A stretch of DNA of 64,000 bases from Clarkia xantiana subsp. parviflora (taxonomy: Eukaryota; Streptophyta; Magnoliopsida; Myrtales; Onagraceae): positions 30,096,761-30,160,760 of the forward strand of contig JAPTYO010000008.1 of NCBI GenBank assembly GCA_036873135.1, in the 5' to 3' direction. Positions within the stretch are counted from its first letter, which is position 1. Each line of letters starts with the position of its first letter. The notes beneath the pieces are model-generated. The model worked only from the letters and a program-made list of their open reading frames with translations. It was not told where the DNA came from and did no database searches. A program made the position numbers and the translations under genes. This document shows, piece after piece, positions 33,197 to 43,822 of the stretch.

Positions 33197-33940
33197 TGAT
33201 GGATATCTGTCCAATTCGGGTTCGTATTTACGTTTCGGACCTCGCAAACACGACGAAACCATAAACGGATTTTACCGCGGACACCCCGAGTCCAAAATGG
33301 TCTGGATGCGCGCAGCACCCGGACCAGGACTTCCGGATTTTCACAAGGCAACCCGGAGGTCCGGATTGCCTCGGCAGTCCGGACTGGTCCGGTTCGCCCG
33401 GGAATCCGGACCATGTCGGACATCCGACATGGTCCGGACTGTCAACTGGCACCGCGCGCTTACCCTTATTATTTTTACTAAGTATGAGAAGTCAGTGCGC
33501 ACATAGCCAACCTCGATGTCGGTAAGCGTTCTCCTTTAAACCGACATTGAACCGCATAAAACCGGGTATGGTTCTCGGGTTTCCTATAAATAGGGACCTA
33601 GACCTCCCATTTGACAACGGAACTCGAAACTCTCTCAAATTGGCTATTTGTGCTGTGACCTCTCTCTATATACTTTCTCTCTCTAGATTGTGACTTAAGC
33701 ATCGGAGAGGGCTCAACCAGCACCACCCCCCCTCTCCATGCTGGTTACTGCCCGTTTTGAAGGACCCGACGTGTAGGAGACCGAGATTGGAGCCAAAGCC
33801 AAGTTCGGGGTTCGAGGATCGAGGTTCGCGGATCGTGGATCGTGGATCGTGACGTGCTGACAGGAGACCGTACTTGTGTGCACATCCAACACGTTCGCGA
33901 AGAGCAACCCGAGGTGTCCCAGGTGGAACCGACCTCAACA
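33197..33940 (+). repeat. 3' LTR of T3
   Basis: The 744-bp LTR starts TGATGGATATCTGTCC and ends ACCTCAACA. A CTATAAATAGGG box is at about 33584-33595. It contains CCGGA-rich inverted motifs (33335-33440) shared with the T4 LTR. Confidence 0.9.
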
Positions 33941-33945
33941 AGCCC

Positions 33946-36900
33946 CTAATATTTTCAAAGCGTTTCATAAAATCGAAAATTCCAGTCGCCAATTATGCAT
34001 GATGTGTGCGGATATTGCATGTTTTGATGCGTATGCTAGGATGTTCGCAATAGAACGCATGTGATAATTTACTTTACGTAGAATTATGTATGCTAGGAAC
34101 ATTAGACGCATGAAGCGTAAGCATGTTGTGTTCGATATTTATGGCATGGTATGATGATTTGCTAGATGTATGCGTAAATTATCGGATAATTTTACAAAAT
34201 CATAAGGGCCTTGGGAAAGCCAAGATCGGGTATGCTTATTTGAAAATTCCCATTCCGGTAAGTTGCAATAGAATAACTGTTTTCAAAAGACTGATCTATT
34301 AGATTGAAAACGACAATAGTGTGAATTCTTTCACGACACCCTCTTCCTCAGTTTACTGAAGGTCGGTTTGGTTTAGTGACTGAAGGATCACTATTTTTCG
34401 TATTCCATCTTAATAGATAATCCGATGTTTGCAATTCTGTCAAAATGTTGTTGTCTTCCTGAATTTTCATAATTATCAATGTATTAGTTTTCATGGCTAA
34501 GTCGGTACGCTTCTATGAACCTTGCAATCTTGATGGTATAAATTATGATGGACATAAGGAATATGTATTGGACTTCTCTCTGCTACGATTCCGAAAAGCG
34601 GGAGGACAACTACGAATGAATATGGTAGTTCGTATGATTTTGACAATGAGAGATGAACGTGATAGTTTATTTCCCAAGAATTGGAGTAGGTTCTTTGATA
34701 ATCTGAATGCATATGTGGTGATACATTCAACCCTGGTTTAAGGGGGTTGAAGAAGACTTCAATTGCAACCAGACAATGTCAAAGCTTGGTGTTCCTTTGC
34801 ATCTGCCTCGGTAGAAGCAAGGATGCTAAAGCTAGAAATGTTTCGGTTGAATGTGATGTTCTTTTCTTTGTCCATGGATGCCGGTGAAAAATCCGTTCAA
34901 GACCTTTGCAATGAAAGGTCAACATGGATAAGATGTATAAGTTTGCCTTACATTTACATGATTCAATAACTTTGAGTCTAGTTAAGCAATGGAACCAAGG
35001 CAGTGAAGCGATAACCTTCTCAGCTCACCACAAGAGATCATCTGAAGTCAATTGTGAACCATATATCATGAAGTGAACTAGACCGTAAAAGGTTTTATAC
35101 GATAATCCGGTGGGTCAAACCCCGTTATTAAAGTGCGTCTAAAAACGCATCGTATGACATGTATATAAACCCGTAAAACGCTTTATTTAAACACAAAAAC
35201 ATTTGATATGATTCACTGGTGAATTTAATGAGATGTGATGTTCAACATGACTTAAAGTTCTGATATGTATGGATCGAACATGAGACTTTTAGATCAAGAA
35301 CCCTACCATTGTCATTTATCGTTCGTTGTTCGTCTGAATTATTAAAATTTTGGATATTTTGAAATTCGGAGTTATTGAATAAAGATATTGTTGCTCGATT
35401 AGAAGAACAATTTGCTTATCAATTTAACGTTCCGGTTAAAGGGAACGATCCGAAACGATAATTCAAACCTACGGGTTAGAACATAAATTTAATAAGACGA
35501 AACGATTCACATACTCCGTCATCTCAGTCAGATCAAACTGAACTGAATAAATCCATCGATCGCATAGTTCTAAAAGGGCAGACTGACTTAACTCCTTATG
35601 CGTGTTAGTACTCAATTAAATGATATATTCCGATATAATGTGCATGTAAAGCCGATTAAATTAATTTAAATTTGGAAACGAAACGATTTAAACTGGTTTT
35701 AGGCACCACGCGCGCGTGTACCTCGAAAAACGGAACACATCGTTTCAAAGTACGAATTTAATAATGAAGTGTTTTAATAAATGAATGCTGAATTTTCGTT
35801 TGTAATTCTTCAGATATAACTCATTGATAACTACTTAGATTTTATGTAAGCCTTCCAGCTACTACAATCTAATTAGAATATCAACCATGGCATTAAAAGC
35901 GACAGCTTAAATGCATGGTCCATAAGATAGATAAATCTATGGATGAGTTAAATAAACGAAAAGAAGTAGTCGGTAAAACGACTCTCCCACTATTAGCCTT
36001 GAACAAAATATCTGGCTAAAAGCAATCATTAAATACTTCAAGATACATAGTTTAAAATTACATAATGTTAGAGTTACACATTAATTGTTCCTGCGGGATG
36101 AGATTAATTTAACTCACATTAATGTAAGAAACTATGTTCTGAAAAAATCGGTTAACACGTTACCATAAAAGCTAATGAATGATTCGGGTAAAACCTTATC
36201 ACAAAGATGCATTAATTTGCGCATTAAAGCGAGTATTCATTAAGAGTACAAACTACTCGCGAAGAATACGAGTTTTAAAATTAGCTTGGAACAATGGTTT
36301 CGTGGATAAACATGACACATTATAAAGGTTTGAGGATGAATTTCTAACGCTTTGCAGAACGAAACAAACTAGTACTGATTGAGTTAACAGATGGTTGATG
36401 GAGATTCTCAAGTCCCACTTACTTCGAGTGGGAGAATTGATATAGCATAAGTGATTGATTTGGTAAATGATGATGGAAACATCTTCATAATAAATCCAGT
36501 GAGAGAGCTCACTCCCCCTCACACATAATCATCACTAAATTTCAAAATACGAATCAAGTCGGACCTGATAATCATGATAATGAACTATTTTAACTAACTA
36601 TTCTTCCTAGTGGGAGTGGAATAACCAACTTAGTTCCAGATCCTAGTTATCGAGGAATACATCTCAGAGCTAAAAACCCGAGACCGAGAGGATATTCCAA
36701 GTAAGTTCATCCACCACCATTGTTCCCAGTGGGAGTAATGCCCCGATAATAAGCATTATTCCGAGTGGGAGTAACGATCAGACTAAAACATGGGATTAAC
36801 GTACCTAGACATAGTCAAAGGCAACGAACTTCTCTCAAGAAGTGTCCCATCAAATAAGATGTGTTACACATCTTGGTATTCGTTCTTGAACCAGTAACGG

Positions 36901-36998
36901 TTCATCAAGCAAAGGAAGGACCTCAAAACAAGGGAATGGAGGAAAACAATGGAGGATGAAACTGCCTAAATAAGAACTAATTCGTTTTTAGTCTTTAG
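33946..36998. other. Decayed Copia internal region
   Basis: The sequence resumes the Copia interior after T3. A weak frame at 34493-34741 could be gag remains but shows no motif I trust. Bases 36400-36780 contain several GTGGGAG(T/A) motifs. No integrase or protease motif was recognised. Confidence 0.4.
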
Positions 36999-38378
36999 TT
37001 GATTTATCTGTTAACCACAGAACTAGAAAGTGAAATCTTAGAATTCACTTATGGTGGAAATTTCGAGTGGTGCAAAACTCGAATAATTGTGAAAGGATAT
37101 ACCCAAATTCACGGAGTAAGCTTTGATAAAGACAGACTCACCGATTATGCGTTACACCATAGTCTGGGTCGTCCTTGCCCATGACTGCAAGTCTCAAACT
37201 CGAGCATGCATCAAATGGACATTAGGACCAAACCTCTCCAAGCAAAATTGGAGAAAAAGATCTATATAGAGAAGCCGGAGAGTTTCATTACTCCTGGAAA
37301 AGAACGTAAAGTTTGCAAACTCCAAAGATCTATATACAACCTTAAACAATCATCTCGGCAATGGTATCGCAGATTCCACGAGGAAATCGTCGGATACGGA
37401 TTCGTGAATCTTCACGAGGATCCCTGCGTATACACCAAGACCTCCGGCTCTAAGTATGTCATCATAACATTATACGTGGATGATATACTCATTGCTGCGA
37501 ACGACGTGAGTTTTATGAACAAATCAAAGTCCTGGTTAGCATCAGCATTCGAGATGAAAGACATGGGAGAGGCTACGTACATCTTAGGCATCAAAATTGC
37601 CCGAGATCGTGCCACCCGGAGATTATGTCTATCTCAGGAATCATATATCAACAAACTGTTGAAAAGATTCAGAATGCTGGATGCTAAACCCGTGGATACG
37701 CCGGTTGTGTTCAGGTGCGCGCTATCGAAGCGTGATGGCCCAAAAAACCAGCAGGAGCGTGAACAGATGAAGAATGCAGAGTATCTGAGCATGGTAGGGA
37801 GTCTAATGTACGCTATGCTCTGTACTCGGCCAGACATCTGTTACGCTGTGGGCCTAGTAGAAAGATTCCAATCAGATCCTAGTTATCAACATCTAAAGGC
37901 CGTAAAACGAATTATCAGATATCTGAAAGGTACTGCCGACTACGTTCTGTGCTATGAGGGCAATCAGCTCGAATTGACCGGTTATAGTGACGCCGACGAC
38001 GGTGGCGATCCGGATGATCGTAAGTCCACCACAGGAGTTTTCCTCCTTGCTAATGCTGCCATATCATGGGTAAGCAAGAAGCAATCTTGTGTCGCGATTT
38101 CCACTATGGAATCGGAATTCGTTGCCCTCTCAAAAAACGCACAAGAAGCGGTCTGGCTGAAAAGGCTTCTTACTGCATTAATTGGCACCGACAAGAAGAG
38201 TAAACCTGTGAAGGTGTACTCCGACAGTCAGGCGGCCATTGCGGCAGTTAAGAATCCAAAGTACCATAGTAGGACAAAGCACATTGATGTGAAATACAAT
38301 TATGCTAAATATATTCTGGAAGACAACATAATCGCTTTAGAATACTTGCCTACAGACAATATGGTCGTAGACCCTTAA
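36999..38378 (+). pseudogene. pol: Copia pol fragment: reverse transcriptase and RNase H
   Basis: A short block (36999-37184) with KTRIIVKGYTQIHG leads, after a break, into a 390-residue open frame at 37206. That frame contains HQMDIRT, the YNLKQSSRQWY motif, the catalytic YVDD, an IKIARDR block, and RNase H with ISTMESEFVALS, SDSQAAI and RTKHID. The frame stops at 38378 and a TKPL-like tail continues beyond. Integrase and protease are missing, so this is a partial polyprotein. Confidence 0.9.
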
Positions 38379-39565
38379 ACTAAGCCGTTACGTAGGGAGA
38401 TTTTTGAAAAGCACGTAAAACTGCTTGGATTACGTAGGGCTTAAACTGTGTGGCTTGTAAAAGTGATAACATTTTGACACTTGAAATTATGTTTCAATTT
38501 GAATAAAGGAATTGCAATTAGAGTTTATGATTTATCGACGTCATAATGATTAACAACATCGGATTTTACGGTCTATAAACTAAGTCGTAAGAAGAAGTAA
38601 TTCTTCCACCAAAATTATGTCGAATGTGAATCTTGCCTCGTCACACAGGCACGGTCATCTTGTAAGGAGAGAGGGACCTCTACCATAACAAGATTGGCTA
38701 AGAATCAGGGGGATAAACCTGATTAAACAAAACGATAACATTGTCACGCTTAACAACATGACTTAATCTTCGTTTTGTAAATCGTCGAGTTGGACTTTGT
38801 CCATCACTATATATCACATTCAAGGCCAGATGAGAGATTCTGCGATAGCATTATTGACATATCCCATCCCTGGCTTTACCAGGTGTGCTATCGACGCGTG
38901 CTTCATACTGCGCGTGCCATATACGACCACGGGGTCATGCTCGGTTGTGCTAGCTAGAATCATTGTGATTCAAAGGGCGCAGACTTCTTCACCTTGAGCT
39001 TGTGAATGATCCCGGATATCTTATGAAGAGGCATCCAAAGTATCCTCACGGACTCAGAACTTATACCAAAGGTCTGGCTCAATGCTCGCTTCCCGGCGTA
39101 CAAGCGTAGTGCCAAAGAAAACAGCCAAGTGACCACGTCTTGGAAACCGGTTGAGTCAGATTAAGGGTATAAGCGATTGGGATGGTCAAGTTCACCTTTA
39201 ATTCACCGACTCTCGTGTTCACTAGGTGGCCGCCAACCGGATATTAGTTGAAGGTTGTGAACACTTGTAAAGATGCCCTGGAGAAGTATTCCTTTGTGGA
39301 AAACTGGGCAATTGGAGAATTAACAGTTGACCAATGATACAGTGTGGTACATAGTTTTATTTCAACCAGGTTTGGTTCATGAAAGGGAATCAATGTTCTG
39401 CGGGCGCTACAATACTCCTAACAGATGAGTAGCACGATGCCCGTCGTATCCGCCGGTCGCACGGCAAGCCTCGTATGAACTATTAGGAGACGGAAACGAA
39501 GACTGAAGACTGAGATGTTGATACTATTGCGTAACCGTATAGATTAGCGAGCACCCTCCCATTCC
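38379..39565. other. Long Copia 3' untranslated region
   Basis: About 1.2 kb lies between pol and the 3' LTR with no supported gene. This is long for a Copia element. It may hide another decayed insertion. Confidence 0.5.
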
Positions 39566-39578
39566 GGCGAGTGGGAGC
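39566..39578 (+). promoter_or_regulatory. Polypurine tract of Copia element
   Basis: GGCGAGTGGGAGC directly precedes the right LTR and is of the usual Copia type. Confidence 0.75.
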
Positions 39579-40140
39579 TATTAGCATATGGTGACGTGGC
39601 GCCGTAATAGGAGCCCGTTAATTAAGGGAATTACCTAAGTTAATTAGGTAATTGTCAATCTGGGCTGATTGGGCCAAATCCAATTAGTAATTGACAAGGG
39701 AGGCCCAAAATGGGCCTCCCCCCTTTTATGCATGGTTCGGCCGAAACCCTAGTACCACATTGGTTGGAGTTGCCTTTTGGCAACTCCACCCAATACTATA
39801 TATAGGGGTGACTCCTAAGGGTTTAAAAATACAATTAAGAACAAGGATCTCCATTGAGAAAACTTTTCACCCTATTATAAATTTCGGCACCACCAACATC
39901 AAGTCCGAGGTTCCATCTCCGTTGAAGAATCGATCAGAGGTCTTGTTGCGGAGCTACATCGCGTGGGACTTCTTCTAACGAAGAACATGCACATGGATCC
40001 GACCGGAGGATCAGAACTCCCTCCACATCGTTCTTGGGCAGGAAAGCTAAAAGGTATGTGTACTAATTCCGCTGCGTAAATTAGATTTCTTGCTTGTACA
40101 CTTTTATCATTCCGTAGTATTACGTCTCCGTAATCCAACA
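39579..40140 (+). repeat. Right (3') LTR of Copia element
   Basis: Same length (562 bp) as the left copy. The first dinucleotide is TA instead of TG, a point change at the terminus. The TATA box and the hairpin at 39766-39787 are conserved. Confidence 0.9.
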
Positions 40141-40194
40141 ACATATTTGGTGTGTAGTAGTGTACAAATCGAAATTGTTATGTTACTCCAAAAT

Positions 40195-40440
40195 CTGTTA
40201 CTAATGCTCTCTTTTGGAATTGTTAATATTTCATACAGTTTATCTCATTTAGATAGAAAAATTTTAATTCAAATGTTGATCTTTAGTATTAAATTTGTAG
40301 TTCCAAATATTAGTCATTTAGTAACTAACAATTTAAATTATATTTAGAACATTTAGTATTGCATTGTTTTAAAAATAAATAATTAGTAACTAACATTTTA
40401 ACTTGTATTTATATCATTTAGTATTGTATTTATTGTTCCA
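40195..40440 (+). repeat. Direct repeat copy 2 inside CACTA
   Basis: A diverged copy of 17940-18230 in the same orientation. It may reflect an internal duplication of the CACTA or two CACTA copies fused by recombination. Confidence 0.75.
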
Positions 40441-40974
40441 AAAATTCGGATTTAGTCGGATTTAAAAGTAGTTGGATTAAGCAATATCCTAAGTACAAAA
40501 AATAAAGCGATAAATGAATGAATAATTTACAATTAGAACGACGCCGAAGAAATCCACACATGTCGCCAAAATGATTAAGTCCTAAAAGGGGATTGTGGAG
40601 ATGTTATCGAGTCATCGTTCTTAGGCAACTTAAGTTGAATGTAGTAATAGATATAGTAAGTATGTAGAGGTCATTTATAGTGAGTTTCAAAACCGCCATT
40701 TTTTCTTTTATTTTTGAATTTACCCAATTATTTTAAAATATTTGGTATTGCGTTTTTTATTTTAAAAAAGAGAATCAGTAACTAACATTTTAACTCTATT
40801 TATAACATTTAGTATTGCACTAGTTGTTCCGAAAAAGTCTAATTGAGTAACTACCATTTAAAATATATTTTCCAATTTTAGTATCACATTCAATAGATTG
40901 TAAAAATATAATGTATATATAATGTTGACACCAATATCAGCACCACACCTGCCTTATGTTAATATCCAATTAGC

Positions 40975-41041
<67 letters not shown>

Positions 41042-41279
41042 GCATAAGGAGTTGGATTGTGTAATATCCTAAGTACAAAAAAAAAAAATATAGCGATAAA
41101 TGAAGAAATAATCAACAGTTTGTTATTAAGGATGTGTAAATAGTTTATATGTAACACATGTACTAGGGGTGCAAGTATATGTTCATATGTACAAGTTTTT
41201 GCAATACTATAACTATATGTGTGATATGGTAACATATGTAGTACATGTGTTAGCACATATTCAAAAAATGTGCAAACTA
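40441..41279. other. AT-rich CACTA interior with (TA)n
   Basis: No gene seen. A TA run of about 60 bases lies at 40978-41038. AAGTACAAAAAATAAAGCGATAAATGAA-like sequence occurs twice (about 40492 and 41073), another internal duplication. Confidence 0.55.
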
Positions 41280-41562
41280 CACTAGAACTCCACACGGTAT
41301 ATTGAGTTCAACTAAGTCCACACCGACACAAAACACACCAAAATATATGGGGTATTCAATCAGTGTGTACATGAGGAATTATAAATACAATTTCCACACC
41401 GTTTTAGTGTCGGTATCTACTTTGTATGAAATCCGAATGCATACAACTTTTCAAAATTTTAAACAACCTTGGTATATATCTAGTGTGCAATCCTATTGGA
41501 TTTACATACATCCACACCCGTGTGGACCAAATCCGTGTGTATTCATGTTTTTTCTTATAGTG
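41280..41562 (-). repeat. Right terminal and subterminal repeats of CACTA
   Basis: CCACAC/GTGTGG motifs are dense up to the terminal inverted repeat that ends at 41562, mirroring the left end. Confidence 0.85.
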
Positions 41563-41627
41563 ATAAGCTGGCAAATCTGCTTGCAAAAGACGATGTCAGG
41601 ATGGAAGAAGATTACACTATTGTTTAA
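41563..41627 (+). pseudogene. LINE RNase H, 3' part
   Basis: With the CACTA and one ATA removed, 17584 joins 41566 and the frame reads FREANKLANLLAKDD, the conserved end of plant LINE RNase H domains, then stops at 41625-41627. AT-rich sequence follows, as expected for a LINE 3' end. Confidence 0.85.
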
Positions 41628-41878
41628 TCAGTTCTCCAAACAAGTTTTTTTTTTTGCCAAAAAGTTCTAAACAAGTTGAAACCCCTCATTTTGTATGATC
41701 AATTGGATGTTTTTGAAGATCGTCGTTATTTGTGTAGTTTAGTTGTTGTTTGTTCCTTTTACTTAAAAATAAATAAATCAACAGCCTGCCTATATATAAG
41801 ATTTTATGAGTGGAGAAAGTACTCTATTATTGCATTTAGAGGTTGAGGAAGAAGGACAAACATTAGTCGACGTAAGAT
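41628..41878. other. LINE 3' flank, no gene
   Basis: AT-rich sequence with a polyT run at about 41646. I see no gene. Confidence 0.5.
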
Positions 41879-41888
41879 TATATGGAAG

Positions 41889-42068
41889 AAGAAATTATTG
41901 ACCCTAAACCGCTCTAACAGGTGGAGCTGACGTGTTGGCACCATGACCAATTATATGTTGACACGTGTCTTACTTTTACTGATATATGTACAGTTGTTAT
42001 GTTTTAATTGATCATGGTGCCAACACGTCAGCTCCACCTGTTAGAGCGGTGGTAGGGAATAATTTCTC
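41889..42068. mobile_element. Mutator-type MITE
   Basis: This is a 180-bp element. Its two ends form inverted repeats of about 60 bp that share AGAAATTATT and then CCGCTCTAACAGGTGGAGCT, with few mismatches. It is flanked by a 10-bp direct repeat TATATGGAAG (41879-41888 and 42069-42078). Long inverted repeats and a 9-10 bp duplication point to Mutator-like transposition. It has no coding capacity. Confidence 0.85.
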
Positions 42069-42078
42069 TATATGGAAG

Positions 42079-42410
42079 TAGTCTTCATGTGGCAGGCATA
42101 GACAAACATGAGATGCATAAATAGAATAGTCAACATTAGTTGGCTAGACTAGGAATAGGAAGACTTTTGTCCTTTACCAAAAAAAAAAAAATGGAAGCCT
42201 TTTGTCAAAAAAGGCAGGCGGGAAGACCATTATTTGGTTGTGTGGAATATAGAAGATGCTCTATACACTGGTTCTCTTGTGCCGTTGTGCGTCCATCACT
42301 ATTACATTTTGAGATAGCTATCGTGAGTCTATCATTATTATACCTCAAAGGTATACGTAAACCCCCTTTCCATAGTTTCACTCATGTTAGATGGTGAAAT
42401 TGAGTAAGTA
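42079..42410. other. Unassigned flank before T2
   Basis: Contains a polyA run at about 42178-42191 and no supported gene. The pre-insertion site of T2 joins GTCCT at 42411-42415 to sequence after 53972. Confidence 0.5.
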
Positions 42411-42415
42411 GTCCT

Positions 42416-43176
42416 TGTTGGATCACGAGCGAAGCTCCGTTACGTCCTTGACGGAAAGCTTGGACTCCTGGGCTCCGTGTAATCCTGCAAAAGGGGATAG
42501 CCTGGGTGGTGACCCAGAATCCCTCTCCGATGCTTAAATGAGTATACGATCAATGGGGTGGTAAGCAATAGTCTAAGTTCGTATTAGATGATTAGGGTTT
42601 TCTGAGGTAACTTCCTCCTTTATATAGGAGGGGAAGTTACTCAGTTACCTGTGGCCATGATTGGCCATTTTGCCCATGATTCCGTGTATCTCGCCACGAT
42701 TCCGTATATCTCGTTAGGGATTCCGTAGATTTCGCCCCACGCTCCGCGTATCTTACCCATACTCCGCGTATCTCGGGCACGCCCTGCGTATCTCGGGGGG
42801 CTTATCTATATCTTTAACCGTCTCCCACTACTCTATCTAGTAGGCGGGTTTCTCGGTCTTTGTCCTCTGATCACAAGTCACGACTCCTGTCGGGGACTCC
42901 AGAGTTGTCTCATTCTAGGTCACCACCCAGGACCTTCAGTCTCTACGGGACAGGTCCAGCCTCTGCGGGGCTTTATTATCGGGGCCTTTACTAAGGCATA
43001 TCGGGGCCTGCTCAGAGGCTTCTTGTCGGGAGCATCTAGCTCATGTGTCGGGGCCGCTATCATCGGGACCCTTCATATTGGGCCTTTGGGCCCTCCAGGC
43101 CTTTCACGAGGCCCACTGGACCTATTCGCCATCCACTGGCTGTTAACGGGGCTACCGATTTCATCGGAGCCCATCA
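42416..43176 (-). repeat. Left (3') LTR of T2
   Basis: On the minus strand it starts TGATGGGCTCCGATG and ends GATCCAACA. A TATATAAAGG box lies on the minus strand at about 42618-42627. In U3 the TCGGGGCC-like motif recurs. Confidence 0.95.
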
Positions 43177-43188
43177 TTTGCCCCCAAG
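43177..43188 (-). promoter_or_regulatory. Polypurine tract of T2
   Basis: TTTGCCCCCAAG on the plus strand, i.e. CTTGGGGGCAAA on the minus strand, directly next to the 3' LTR. Confidence 0.9.
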
Positions 43189-43659
43189 ACATGGGGTACT
43201 TTTAGTTCGCCGTGTCTTTCAGTTCCGATCCTCTGATCTTGCTGTCGGAGGCTTTTGTCTTCATATCCTCTGATACCACCGTCGGAGGTTTTTGCCTTGC
43301 GTGTAATTGTTGTATAACAGAGTCTCTTACTCATGATTACCTTGGGCCCACCAGACCCCATGGGCAGTTGCCAAATCCGAGGAGACTCCTCGGCTACTGT
43401 AGCATTAAATGCCTGGGGATAAGGAAATGACGTTTAAATCGGCGTGACTGTTGCTTTCTGAAAAAGCAGCTGTGACGTCACTCGCGTCTCTTCCGTACCT
43501 ATAATCTTGGCGATTAAGATCGTGTCGTTTCCTCTTCAACGGTGCAGATCAAACCCGTCCAGCTGTCTCTTCCGTACCGTCCCCATGATTTCAACGATTA
43601 TGATCGAATCGTTTCATCTTCAACGGTCAAGATTAGGGTCCTCCCTTTGTCCTTTTGCT
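43189..43659 (+). promoter_or_regulatory. Presumed upstream region of the T2 aORF
   Basis: No ORF of interest. Bases 43489-43545 and 43566-43627 are a tandem duplication with CTCTTCCGTACC and CATCTTCAACGGT-like ends. It lies just upstream of the TATA box and could be a duplicated control element. Confidence 0.5.
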
Positions 43660-43667
43660 TATAAAAG
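43660..43667 (+). promoter_or_regulatory. TATA box of the T2 aORF
   Basis: TATAAAAG lies 163 bases before the ATG at 43823 on the aORF strand. This is a reasonable distance for a plant promoter with a leader of about 130 bases, so the antisense gene may have its own promoter inside the element. Confidence 0.6.
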
Positions 43668-43822
43668 CTAAAACTCTGGCATTATTCACTTCTTCTGCAC
43701 TCTCTCGATTTCAGCCATTCTTGCATTCGAAGCTTCTTCTCCAAGCTCTTCCTGCTGTTCAAGTGATCCAAGGCCTTCAACCCTTCCGATCTTCCTTCAT
43801 TCTCCCTTTCCGATCACCAATC

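Larger units (their letters stand above)
25468..33940 (+). mobile_element. Defective Tat element T3 (gag-pro-gag, no RT or integrase)
   Basis: The left end starts TGATGGATATCTGTCC and is repeated at the 3' LTR (33197). A perfect target duplication AGCCC flanks the element (25463-25467 and 33941-33945). Most of the 5' LTR, the primer site and the gag start are deleted. Inside are gag, protease, a second gag segment, and then an antisense aORF. Reverse transcriptase, RNase H and integrase are absent. It lies inside the Copia element and is closest to the T4 copies at 57-64 kb. Confidence 0.9.
22513..40140 (+). mobile_element. Ty1/Copia retrotransposon with nested insertions
   Basis: Two 562-bp LTRs (22513-23074 and 39579-40140) in the same orientation flank the unit. 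A tRNA-Met primer-binding site follows the left LTR and a purine tract precedes the right one. Flanking pentamers are GCATA (22508-22512) and ACATA (40141-40145), a target duplication with one change. I count about 22 differences between LTRs, near 4%. Only reverse transcriptase and RNase H are recognisable; gag, protease and integrase are missing or decayed. A solo LTR and Tat element T3 lie inside. Confidence 0.9.
17585..41562. mobile_element. CACTA (En/Spm) element carrying nested insertions
   Basis: The left end is CACTACAAGAAAAAACATGA and the right end is the complement of CACTATAAGAAAAAACATGA. A 3-bp duplication ATA flanks both (17582-17584 and 41563-41565). Subterminal regions are rich in GTGTGG/CCACAC motifs. 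The interrupted LINE frame reads on across the removed element, which proves the boundaries independently. The element is 23,978 bp, of which 17.6 kb is a Copia insertion. No TnpD-like transposase was seen, so it is non-autonomous. Confidence 0.9.

Noticed and set aside
34493..34969. Copia gag candidates
   Set aside because: Two short frames lie at a plausible place, but no zinc knuckle or conserved gag motif is visible, so no gene is called.
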